A DNA stretch of 64,000 nt from Antedon mediterranea (taxonomy: Eukaryota; Echinodermata; Crinoidea; Comatulida; Antedonidae), in assembly GCF_964355755.1 (NCBI RefSeq), contig NC_092673.1, forward strand, positions 32,249,648 to 32,313,647, in the 5' to 3' direction. Below the pieces are notes generated by a model, which did no database searches, was not told the DNA's origin, and saw only the letters and a program-made list of their open reading frames with translations. The first letter of the stretch is position 1, and each line of letters begins with the position of its first letter. Both the position numbers and the translations under genes were made by a program. Of the stretch, positions 47,701 through 59,686 are shown piece after piece.

Positions 47701-49241
47701 ATCACGTTCGCGTATTTACATAGGCTATGTAATATAACTAACTAACTAATTAGAATGTTTTATTTGTTTGTTTTCTTCAGCAATTTACAAGCTATTTAAA
47801 ATACAAAGAAGAAAATAAAAGCACACCAATCGTCATCATAAAGCATCATTAAAAGTCTGCCTCTATATCCACAAAATCTGAAAGTATAATATGTTGTTTT
47901 TTTCCGACTAAACAGTATTATAATAAAACAGCGAACATTTCGTTGTAATAACAATATTTAATCGTGTTTACTGTATAAGACAAACATAATGTTAGTATAA
48001 CATTACAATGAATATGGGCAAGGCGAAGCACACGACACAGAATCTATTTCAGAAAACATAAACACGGGTGTATTATTATACCAAAACGTTTCGATTAGTC
48101 AACTCTCTACCAGCCTCGCGTGCCTTTTGTATGGGACTTACTAAATGAATACAAGAGACACGTATATATAATGATGATGAGGGATAAAGGAATAAAGATG
48201 CACTCAAATAATTATTTTTTAAAACACATTTCAAGGGAAAACAAGAAATGCTTTGCAGTTGTTTTCTGTTTAATTTTAGTAACATCATCATTAGTTATAA
48301 TCTTTTAATTGAAGTAGACACTCTTATCTGTTTAATAGCACACTTTTATCTGTAATATTACAGCTACTGGTATAAATACGTGCAGAACGGTATAACATAA
48401 TGGGATTAATTTTAACCTTTAGACAACATAATATATATATTTGCTTTTAGCATATATCATTGTTTGTCAACTTTAAGAAAACGTGTGATATTGGTGGTAT
48501 ATTATTTAACTCTAGAGTTCTCCATTATTTAACAAAGACCAATGTTATTGGTTTGTAGGCTAAGTGTTATTCAAACATCTCACACAGTGTCACAAACGTT
48601 GACACGAGCATCGTAGAAAACGAGCGTCGTAGAAAAGATGAAGGTGTATGCACGAACGTTATAAGCTTCCTTTAGTTTCAGTGACGAATGGATATCCTAA
48701 TTAGGCAGTACCGAAAATAGGCCTAAATCTAATCCGATCCATTCTAATGATAATAATCCTCAAACTGAAATAGCGAAATGTTAAACAGATTCACAAATGT
48801 TAAGGCACAGACGTTATTAGGCATTTTATAAAAGGCCACCACCAGCTATTCACAATAACATAGCAATGGCGTAACTTTGCATAAGTCAAAAGTTAAAATG
48901 TCGAAAATTCACTGTAAATTCTCAAAATGTATTCCATGCACATTATTTCACAAAAATGTTCACTTTTCAAATATATCTTTCCTGATATGGAAGGCCTAGA
49001 AGGCCTATATGAACATTCTTAGTAGGCGCCTGTTTCGATGACATTCTCATCCAATTTGCTACGGTACTATACGGCAAAAAGCAATAAAAACTAGAGTACT
49101 GTACAGTTCACATTACAATCAGTGTAGTTATTATTGATAACCAGTGTATTCCTTCCATCCTTGTTTCATGCATCAGAAACTGTGTTATGTACAAACAAAC
49201 ATTTTTCAAGTTAATCTAAAAACTTTCATTCAATTTCAAAA
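47701..49241. other. 3' flank of AJM1, no other gene seen
   Basis: AT-rich DNA between the SINE-like unit and the AJM1 stop codon. Part must be the AJM1 3' UTR (minus strand); I could not place its poly(A) signal. Small frames on both strands lack splice support or similarity. Confidence 0.4.
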
Positions 49242-52200
49242 TTATTCAAATTCTCCGTCCATATCAATATCGTCCAACAATCCTGGATTCGTTACCCAAC
49301 CGAGAGCGTCAGGATCTGATTCCGGCATGATCAAACACATAAACGGACGATTAGTGTTCCCTTCTTTCGGATAAATAGTAGTAGGTGGAAAACTTTCATG
49401 GTATTCGACCCAACGGCATAACGCACTGTAAATTGCAGGGAACTGATGACGTAGCTTTACCTCCCGTTGCCTCAGATGACGTTGTATGTTGACGAAGCAC
49501 ACTTGGCGCAACTTTCGGTCGCGCGTACCGTCAGGAGGTAGTCCAGGCGGCATTGTCAAGATCAGTGTTTCACCAGTTGTCTCGTTCGCCCTTGTGTTGG
49601 GCTTGGCCACATGGGTTTCACACAGAGAAAACCTAGCACATTTTTTGATTGCGGTGCCTTGTCGGCGTGGAACGGGTTTCTTGGGTATTTCCATTCCAAT
49701 ATTCACGATGATATTTATAATAAATGACGTATTTGGGTCATATTCTTGACATACAGACAGTAAGGAATGTGTATGTTCGTTTGGTTCTTGAGTTTTTTCA
49801 AGCTCTCTGACTGTAATGTACGAAGGAGGTGACGGAACTGCACGGAGTCCATAATGAAAAAACAACCGCGCTGCTATTTCGTTTGGAAATACAATCAAAA
49901 TAGAACCTCGTCCGTGTGAAAGGAAGCATGTCCGTGCAATTTTCGAAAGTGTATAGTGCGTTGAACCGTCGTCACGACATACAGCTATTGCACGTTTACA
50001 CGAACTACTTACGCGAGCAAAAATACACCTTTGTTTGTGTTGTTCCCAATGTTCAATACGACAGTCACGTGAACAATAGTAGGTATAGCAATGGTGGCAG
50101 TTTTTAAAAGATTTCTTTGCTTCTTCGAGATTTGCCGAAGTTCTACATTTACGACAATGCACGACGTGTGTTTTATCGTCCGTTGTTGTGTCTGTTTGCT
50201 TCTTGGCGGCATCATTTTGTTTACGTCTGGCAGATGCCATAACAGAAGATGAATCGCTTTCAGATGACGGTAAGAGTGATGATGACGATTGTGCACTTTC
50301 GTTGTAAGAAAAATTTGAAGAGTTATTCAAACTTGCCGTGGTTAGACCAAGAAGTCCGTCTATGATATTCTCCATAACGACCGCTTTCTCTTTATCTTCT
50401 GAATCCGATCTTCGATCAGATTCGTGGAGACGTTTTTCAAATTCCTCTTCATCAATATTATTATTATGAGAATCATCTAAGCGTGTGTCGGTTATACTTA
50501 TTGAAAGTCCGTTCTTTTTACCGTTAGCTAATAAGTTATCGCGCGATCGGTTTATAACCGGAAATCGCGGCGAATTTTTAGATCCAAGACCAGAATCCCG
50601 AGGAGAAGTCCTACCTTTCCCGCTTTTTACAAGACTATCTGATTTCTGTTTCAATACGTCATCATAACTCGATGATACATTTCTACTTCCAAGATTTGTC
50701 AATGAGTTTAATGGGAAAGCAGATGGTTTGTGTTTCTTTTTGTGTTCTACGTGTGGTGGTGCGCTGTGTGTAATAGACGGTACGTATAGGCTGTCCGATT
50801 GAGCTGCTGACTCTTCGTAACTACGGAACGATTCTGAATCTTGCCCGGATGACATATTATCGAGATTTATTGCGCTGTCATTAGTGATATCCGGCGATAA
50901 ATTACCCTGATTATCAGACAATTGGTCACTCACCTTTTCCTCACCACATCTTACAATCGATGCGTAATATTCAACATGGTCCGATTCCTTATAAAATTCC
51001 GTTGATTCTGGTGACGTTTCATGGCGCGTACTAGTATCGTCTGCTGTTCCTTCTTTTAAAGTTTGTGGCGTACCATAGACTAGCTTATATGTGTATGGAT
51101 TATGTTTATACTTTACTTCATCAGGGTAAGAATCATCCCTATTGTTATGCACAGAATTGTTTGTTTCTATTTGCTTCTCAATTTCATTGTTATTTTCACG
51201 TCTTGCACCGCCGTTGACACCGGAATATGACCCTCGAATTGGGTTTGAACAATTAGTCTCCTTTTGTTTCGTGTCTTTGTTTTCAACATGTACACTCGTA
51301 ATATAAAATGTAGCAGTACCTTTATTTGACCTCTGCCGCTGAATTTTGAAATTATTCATCGGGATCGGATCCATATTCACGAGATCTGACTCGGACTGTG
51401 GTCTCTCCGTTATTCTGGATTGTTCTAAACGTTCCTGTCCAGCTATATCATCACTATGTCCACTGTTCAATATCGTAGTTTTGTCTTTTTCTCTAGCCAA
51501 ACGATGAATATCGTAGTTACTTTGTGTTTTCAAATACGATGAGGACACAGCCTTGTTACGATATTCGTCGCTGGGACTACTCCGCATCGCTAAATGCTGC
51601 GCAGAATAATAATACTTAGCTTTTCGTTCGTATGACATCCTCGTACTTATTGACTTTGTGCTGCTACAGTCGCTGTCACTTCCAAATGACGAAGACTTTG
51701 GTCGGCTATAAAACGAATTTTGTCCATAAACAGTTCCACTATCCGATCGTAAAACCTTCCCTTCTGCCATATTTTTCATTTTTCGTTTATGCACGTCGGA
51801 TTTTTTATACCATTCAGGTAATTGTAGATTTTTTAAAGAGTCTAGTACTCTTTTCTCGTGTACAGATAACCTTCGACTTTCTTTGGTTTTATCACTGGCG
51901 ACACTTTCGAGTGATCCTGAAATTTCATAGTTGCTAGGCTTCCTATCATTGGGTAAGCGGTCACTAGCTTCGACATTCCTCAAGTTTGTAGATTTTTCCA
52001 AAGGTATATCAACAACTTTTGCAACATCAACAGAGTCTTTCTTCAAAACGGTTAAATCCTCTACATGTTCTAGAGATTTTTGTGGTAGAACGCTTATATC
52101 CTCGTGCAGTGGTTGTTCCGTGATTTTCTCTGACGATACTACATTGGCAGGTTCCTCTACAGTAGGTGATATAGCATCGGCGATACTTTTCGATTTCCTT

Positions 52201-55014
52201 CGTAGTAAATGCAACTCGATGATTATAGTTTGTTTGCTTGTTTGCTCAGTACTCGCTTGATCTGGCAAGGCTAATTCATGTTTACACGAATCATCAATAT
52301 ATTCGTTATCTTCGACACAAATAGAAGGGCCGTGTGTTGATAGCGGTTCTGACTCAAAGTCCACTTGTGAATCTATATCAGTTGTACCGACATGTACTTC
52401 AGAAGGATAACATTCTATTTGCCCGCCGGACGAAAAGTCCTGTTGAATAGAACCATTTTCTAAAAGTGACTCAACGCATGCGCTATCTATTGCGTTGTCT
52501 TGTTCAACAACACTCAAATTGTTTGATGTAGTAGATGAAACTGCACCGAAATCCTCCTCTGTTCTAACAGGCAGAGGGCGTATTTTATCCAGTTCTTTGA
52601 TTTCGACAAAAGGAATTTCAAACTGCGGAGGTACTGGATCTGCTGTTTGTGAAATAAACTCTGGTTTATTGTCTATCGGCTTACATTCAGACGATTCTAT
52701 TAGATCATTGTCGTCGTCATAACGTATGCTACCACTTTGTAAATTAAGTTCACTAGACGTTCCATCGTTCTTATATAAGTCTGTTCTTTGTACGCCAAAA
52801 TCCTTTAATTTATTTTGATCAATAATTGCTAATTCATCAAGTGCAACTTCCTTTTCGTTACCATGGGAACGATCACAAACTTCGTGTTCCGTTATAATCT
52901 GTTCAAAACTGTCCTTTTCCTCCGGGATTTGAGATGCCTCAGACAAACAACATCTTTCGTGAATGTTTTGTATCGGTGAGCCAATTAATGCGAAACATTT
53001 CTTGTAGTCTGCGGCGCGTTCTATTTCAGCATCATTGCTTTCTAGATTTGTTTTCATGACAAACGGTTCGGTTTCATGATCAATTAAATCGGATCCTACA
53101 ACCGGACTAAAGTCTGACGCGTTAGTGATCGGTGGAGAATGACATTCGGTTATCACATTTTTACATTTATAATGTTCTCTACTGATGTCGGTGTCAGGTT
53201 CAGAAAACCCACCGTTATTTGGTGTTTGGTCGTATTTGTTCTCAGAACAGAGTTTGGCTGAAACATCATTCGATTGGTCATCTGTTAAAACAAAAATTAA
53301 AATCAAGATTAAAAATCAGCCTATTTGTTATATTACGGTTTCATGTGTCAGTCGTAATTGTTGTCATTGACTATCATCATCGTCATCATCATAATTATCA
53401 TAACCATCATCATCATCATAACCATCATCATAACCATCATCATCATCATAACCATCATCATCATAACCATCATCATAACCATCATCATCATCATAACCAT
53501 CATCATAACCATCATCATCATCATAACCATCATCATAACCATCATCATCATCATACCATCATCATAACCATCATCATCATCATACCATCATCATCATCAT
53601 AACCATCATTATAACCATCATCATAACCATCATCATCATCATACCATCATCATCATCATCATAACCATCATTATAACCATCATCATAACCATCATCATCA
53701 TCATACCATCATCATCATCATCATCATAACCATCATTATAACCATCATCATAACCATCATCATCATCACCACCATCATCACCATCATCATCCTCATTATC
53801 ATCATCATAACCATCATCATCATCATCGTCATCATCATAACCATCATATAACCATCATTGTCATCGTCATCATCATCATCATCATCATAATCATGAATTT
53901 AATACATGGTATGAACCGACCCTTAAATACTGCAAACCACCTACAGTAGATTACAGTAATTTCGAAAACAATTCCACAATAACGTTACTAATAATAAAAG
54001 ATAAAAAGTACAGTATCTATAGGTCTTAAGCTCTGTCTACACTATCAAACTAGTTGTGATATGCCCAAATATAGTAGTGATATGACATCATCATGTCCAT
54101 ATTTGGGCACATCACATTTTGTTGTCACATAATGTTTGATAGTGTAGACAGAGCTTTCGGTATTGAAAAAACCCGGTATACAGTATATTCATTGTGTTGG
54201 TTTCTGTAACTATTTATGTTAATCATGGTACTTTATGCTAATGGCTTACGACATCGTCACAAATACAACTAATCCTAATTATACATTAACACATTTAGAC
54301 ACAACCCTGATATGCCTAACAGACCTTATGTATTACTAAAGGAATTATAATAAAATATATTAATAACAACATTCGTTTGTGTTCATAAGACATACTAATC
54401 AAATATTAATATTGAGTAGGTGAATGGTAAATGCGGCCGGTTTCTGAGTTTAAAATCGATTTCAGAAACATCTGCCGGTACTCATGCTTAAACAAAAAAC
54501 AACTCAGAACATACGAATTATCTTATTTATTTCTAATGTTATTAGAAAATTATCAACGATATATTCTTCCCGTTGTTTTTTGTTTTTTTGTAGGCCTAAT
54601 GCGATTGGTTATTATAGGATGTATTAAAGCAACAATTGCGACGTTCCCTGATGCGTAGTTTACTACAGAATGCTCTCTTGAGGTTAACTCGAAAAGACAC
54701 GCGAGTATTCCGCGTGTTATAATAAGGTTCGAACAGTGAGCCTGTATTTGCCAAGAATCTGTAGCATTTCAATTACATCAGAATTGTTATCGATTATAGT
54801 TAATTTTATGGTAAATAACCATTCTCGTTGCGAATGAATAACAATCCACTAAAACGAAATGGATTTTAAAAATCAAATGTACTCCGAATAAGAAGAATGT
54901 GATTATTAATGACGTACCTTCACCGACGACGACTCGCCGAACACGTGACAAGCCAAATAGCACAGCAGGCCACATTAAACCAGTCATTTTAAATCCGTTA
55001 TTCTGTAAATCCAA
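49242..55014 (-). CDS. AJM1: Apical junction component 1 homolog, MYND-type zinc finger C-terminus
   Basis: Homolog of the epithelial apical-junction protein AJM1 (human C9orf172; nematode ajm-1). A large exon, 53281-49242, has an acceptor TTTTAACAG just before it; the in-frame ATG at 53306 lies in the intron. A small upstream exon, 55014-54918, ends in phase 1 at a GTACGT donor and joins in frame: 1378 residues. Residues ~25-1050 are Ser/Asp/Glu-rich and low in complexity. At ~1075-1118 there is a complete MYND spacing C-x2-C-x14-C-x2-C-x4-C-x3-C-x7-H-x3-C, with CYTYYCSRDC. The following ~260 residues match the AJM1 C-terminus as I know it (KIAR.CFLS.GRG, TLILT.PPG, PTTIYP, RPFMCLIM, LLDDI). 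The human protein is shorter, near 1,000 residues, so the disordered part is longer here. The intron holds a CAT microsatellite and a MITE. A second possible first exon lies at 56674-58204. Confidence 0.88.
53373..53895. repeat. (CAT)n / CATCATAAC microsatellite in AJM1 intron 1
   Basis: About 520 bp of CAT triplets interrupted regularly by AAC, giving compound units of 9-24 bp. The His-, Ile- and Met-rich frames over it are repeat artefacts. Confidence 0.95.
54027..54156. mobile_element. Palindromic MITE (family A), copy 10, in AJM1 intron 1
   Basis: AAGCTCTGTCTACACTATC at the left, GATAGTGTAGACAGAGCTTT at the right. One of the best-preserved pairs of ends in the window. Confidence 0.9.
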
Positions 55015-56673
55015 ATCGAATACACTGAAGCAATCGCATGCACTTTAAACTATAAAGTAAAGCATTCGGGTACATGTCTTCTACGCATGCTCACATCATT
55101 TTACCAAGCAAGTTCTCATTAATGTAAACAGAGATATCACTATGGTAACGTTTCTCATTAGTACGCGATCTTTTTTTTTCAATGGACGACAACGTTAATT
55201 ATCATAGAAGACCTACTCCATCGAAGAATATATTAATTTTCACCAAAAATTATCATAAACCATTACGATATTACAAAGATGGATGAAATATAAAAATTAC
55301 TATAGATTTTTAAAAAAAACTTGGGAAGGATTTGAATAAATCGTCATACAAAACAATTAAATGTTACGGGGTCCATAATCTTCTTAGCTAGGTACCTATT
55401 TATAGAAACCAATGGAAAAAAAAACCCTGTTTTTTATATTTAAATTTCATTTTTGAAAAATGCTTTAAACATAGAACGCCATATAAAGAATAATACTTCT
55501 TCACCAATATTAATATACTTGTATATAAAACAACCCTTCATCTTTTACATTTTTGTCATAAAGTCGATTTTTTTAAAACCATAAATGCCAAAAAACGATG
55601 ATTTATCAGATGAATGCAATTGGAATTTCACAGACACTAAATTAATTGTTAAGCTTTCGGTAAGATATCCCTATAAAATGTATCGTATATTCGCATTATA
55701 AATTAGTATAGACCGTTCCAGCTATAAATCTACTAAGTGTACTGATAATAGTAGTAGTTGTAGTTGTTATAATATGTATTCATATGTAGCTGAATTGAGG
55801 AGGATAAAACTGGGTTAGATATTCTAAAATGTTGAAGAAACCGTTTGGTGATGGGAGTGTTGGAGAACATTATAAATTGGATATTCCAATCTTAGTCTAC
55901 AACTAAATTTACTGATAATAGTAGTTAGAATAAGCTCGTGATGAATTAAGGTGGAAAAGCAATTAAATATATTTAAACATTATACTGAAGATGGTGAGAG
56001 AGTTTGGAGGAGAACATAACACATTCATATTACTATATTAGTATAAACCCATATATTATTATGGGCGTTGTTTCGTAAATCAACCTAATGTTTCCTAGTA
56101 CAGTAATCGGTTTTGTGAGTAATATTTTGAGATTAAAAAGTAAAATCGACAAAGGTTTGCATGGCGAACAAACACTAAAGTTTGGTTTCGGTGCACCATG
56201 TGTTTTCAGAAAGGAAATAAAGGATGGTTGACGTTCTCCACCATATTTTACTTCCATTTGAAATATGATGTACCGCTACCGCAAACCTAACTTTGCTATA
56301 CCAGAAAAAAGGATAGTCACTATTGTTAAAGTTTAATATTTATAATTTTGTTATGTTTACTAAACACTGAAATGATATCGATGTGTTCTGGCATATGTTG
56401 TTTTTCACTCTAGAAATCATAACTGAGTATATCATTATTATATGAGATTCCCTGTTGAGTGTGAAGCTGAACTCACCTCAATGATTGTTGGTGTCATAGA
56501 ATATCCGCATTAGAATCCTCCCCCACGCCCCTCTCCTCAAATACGATGCTAAATGAAAATAATTTGAAACAACTGGCATAGTTCGATCTAACATGCCCCA
56601 CCGGTGCTCACACTACAACAGATACCTCACTGATGAGCAAATGTTGAATTAAAAATGAGAATGCATATATTAC
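55015..56673. other. Stretch between the two candidate AJM1 first exons
   Basis: AT-rich, mostly unique. If 56674-58204 is an AJM1 exon this is intron; otherwise it holds the AJM1 promoter. GGAGGAGAACATAA-like words near 55800-56010 form a weak two-copy repeat. No coding exon recognised. Confidence 0.4.
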
Positions 56674-58204
56674 CTATACTTTGTTGAGCACCACTTGTTG
56701 ATTCAGTTAAAGAATTACAATCATAATCACTTTCTTCTTCTTCTTCCGACACTTCTTCAATTGTTTCTAACCCTCCAGATTCATCAGACTCCTCATCTTC
56801 TTCATATTCTCCTGTCTCATATTCTCCCTCTTCTTCTTCGTCGTCGTCATCATCTTCCTCCTGATTAGTTTCATTTGTTTTATGATCATCTTCATACTTT
56901 TCAAATTCGCAGTTAGTTCTCAATTGATCACCATCAAAGAAAAGTGAATTAGTTACAACTTCTACAGAGACATCATTTAAACAATTCATATCCACATGGT
57001 TTGGAATTACTGAGACAAACGAAGATTCAATTAGTTCGCCTGAAGCATTGCTGTGTTTTAGGTATACTTCTGGTTCATTGTCCACCGGTGCATTGTCAAA
57101 GTCGTCTTTATAGAAGCAAGCGATTTCCTCGGGCGTTGCCATCTTAGCCGTTTCTGTTACTGGTGTTGGTACCAGCGTATTGAGGCCTTCGTTTTCCTCA
57201 GCAACTCCTGTGTCCGCAACAACATGTTGGAGGCCTAAATCTATTGTTATCAGGTGCGACCCATTTAAATCAGTCTGATACCGCTTCACTGTAATATTCT
57301 CATTTATATCATTATCTGAATGTTCAGATACGACGACAAGTGGTACACGTTGTGCAATGGTTGCTTTATGGCTGAAATCAGTCGTAGATATTTTCTTATC
57401 TTCTTGTAGGCCTAACCCATCGGCAGCAACAGTTAATCTGAGCTCATTTGCTAAGTGGTTACCCGTTTTATAATCATTTTCCGAACAACCATTCGTATTT
57501 TCTAATCCATTATAAGCATACCTATGTTCAGCTGTACTACATTTCATCGCCGGTGTATTGATTACAAATGTGTTTTCGTTGTCAACCAATGAGCGTGAAT
57601 TATCGAACGGGACATATTCAGTGAATGAATTCTCTTTGAAAAGATAATCTTCTTCAATCCCATCTTCAATCAAATTAATCCCTAATCGTTTATCTGCGTT
57701 CATACTATTTTCTTCAATCAAATTAATACCTAATCGTTCAAATGCGTTCACACTATTTTCCACAATTTTGCTTTTTGTTTGTGCGTTAGTCTGAGGGCAC
57801 AGATCTATGTACTTATCGTCGTCCACGATTTGTCTGTACTCATTGATAACACCATCGTTATCATTGTTGATTTCAGCACCAATTAGTCTTTCATCGGCTT
57901 TTAACTTATCTGGAATAATTACATTGTTGCAAACAACAACTTCGTCTGCAATAATACGACGCTTATCTTCTGTCTGATCAGCCCCAAAGTCTGGCTTCTT
58001 GTCTTCCGTCATCAGTACCTGTTTATCATCAGACGACTTCAAACGAGATTTACGCGGTTTTGCATTACCCGTTGTAGGCCTACCTACTACTAAGTAACGC
58101 GCAGCATATGCTATACTCACAACAACCACGATAGTTCCAATCACTAAAACGCTTATCGACCATGTGGCATTCACAACACTACCCTGCACACCGACGTCCT
58201 CCAT
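56674..58204 (-). CDS. Membrane-anchored acidic protein segment; possible alternative AJM1 first exon
   Basis: An ATG at 58204 opens a 510-codon frame that reaches a donor AGTATAG|GTAATA at 56674 in phase 1; unspliced it would run 15 more codons to a stop near 56627. Residues 15-35 form one hydrophobic helix (VLVIGTIVVVVSIAYAA), preceded by an NAT glycosylation sequon and followed by KPRKSRLKSS. A single-pass protein with a cytosolic C-terminus is therefore expected. LGINLIE occurs twice around residues 155-180, a short internal duplication. Residues ~445-495 are almost all Glu/Asp. The AJM1 exon acceptor at 53281 takes phase 1, so splicing would give a 1856-residue membrane-anchored AJM1. 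I recognise no family. It could instead be a separate gene whose later exons I cannot see. A TGTATTTCAG acceptor just upstream of the ATG suggests a 5' UTR exon. Confidence 0.6.
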
Positions 58205-59686
58205 GACGTGTCAGCCTAATGGCGTCTGAAATACACACTTGAAGAAAAATAAAAACGAATCGATACAACTTTTATAATGTGCATAATTTGTAAAAACGCA
58301 ACCTTGTTGTTTTGCTTCGAGCGCGGTTTTGTTATTCAAAAACAACGTGTAAGTACAAAGTGCACAGGACAGATGACTTGGCTCTGAGCAGCACAGATCA
58401 AAGTACGATTGAATACAATAAGATATTGAAGTTCATATCATTATCTACACCGTACAAACCTTGAGTATAGAAATGTTAATGAGGTATAGACTACCTGTTG
58501 TATCCAATTTGTCATCCACTCACTGCTGCTCGAAAGTAGACGACTTTATTTCTCGGGAGCAGACGACTTTTTTTATTGCTCGGGAGCTGACGACTTTACT
58601 GCTGCGTAAAAACATACGGCAGTTGGCTCTGATTATGTGTTGACTTCTCATAGAAAATCCAAAAGGTTTGAGCACCTTCAGTAGCCCTGGTGTAAGTCTA
58701 TCATATGTTAATCTTGGACACACAAATCGATCAAGACAATTACAAATTCCCGCCATTACGGTCGTGTTTAAAAAAATAAAAATCTGTCCATTTTAAAGCA
58801 ATCGTACTATTGACTTTTCTTGCACATCGTGTGCAAGCACTGTTCTAATTTAACATCGACTGTTTTGTAATTCATTTGCTAATCAAACAGATTATGTAAA
58901 CAAGCAATAAGCAGACAGCTATGAAAGGTAGTTCGATCAATTACGTCAGCTGTCCCCAATCCAATAACTAACATTGTAATGTCTTTATTATTGTGGTTTG
59001 ATAAATATGATATTTTTAATGGATGGAATAAAAGAAATAACTGTAAAGAGGGCGTTTTCCATTATTGATTATTGACAATTTAATTGTGTCGTCAACAATG
59101 GAGGTTGACACCATAAAGCATGCGAGTTAATTTCCGCTATGACAAGAGAAATACTGCGTGCCATGTTAATCAGATGCAGATCCATCGTGTTAATTATCGC
59201 ACTAAAAAATAATTAATTATCATCATCATATCATCATCAGCATCATCATCATCATCATTATCCGCATCATCATCATCATCAGTCATTCATAATTCTTCAT
59301 GTTATCGCACTTAATAAATATTGGTAAAATGTACATCAAAATCATTACCACTAGGACTAGACCAACATTTATTATAGGCTACAAACAATATATTTCATTA
59401 TCGAAATCACTATTATTATTCGTCGTAGCCTATATTTTCGATCCACCACATGGTCTAATAATAATTATCAATCATCGTTGATTCTTAAATTCAGAAAAGG
59501 TCAGATAAAACAAACAGAAAATCAACGTTTTGACCAAATGACGGTTCATACTTTACAATAATATTTTGCCGATTCGGCAGGAAAGGGGAGGGCGTAAACA
59601 ATGAGGTTTCGTAAAATCAGAATATTGGACGAAATAGAATTTATAACCTGGCAACATTACGAACCATTGTGAAAAGAAATGTAAAC
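58205..59686. promoter_or_regulatory. Divergent intergenic region
   Basis: About 1.5 kb between a minus-strand start (58204) and a plus-strand start (59687), so it must hold promoters for both. A short repeat, CGACTTTATTTCTCGGGAGC and variants, occurs near 58540-58600. A CATCAT microsatellite lies at 59219-59286. No TATA box stands out. Confidence 0.4.

Noticed and set aside
50009-52722. Plus-strand and alternate-frame ORFs across the AJM1 exon
   Set aside because: They are shadows of the long minus-strand coding exon.
53282-53306. AJM1 start at the first in-frame ATG (53306)
   Set aside because: A good splice acceptor lies between this ATG and the coding exon, and an upstream exon joins in the correct phase, so the ATG is probably intronic.
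53348-53602. His-, Met- and Ile-rich open frames on both strands
   Set aside because: They are translations of a CAT/ATG triplet microsatellite in an AJM1 intron; there is no start context or conserved part.
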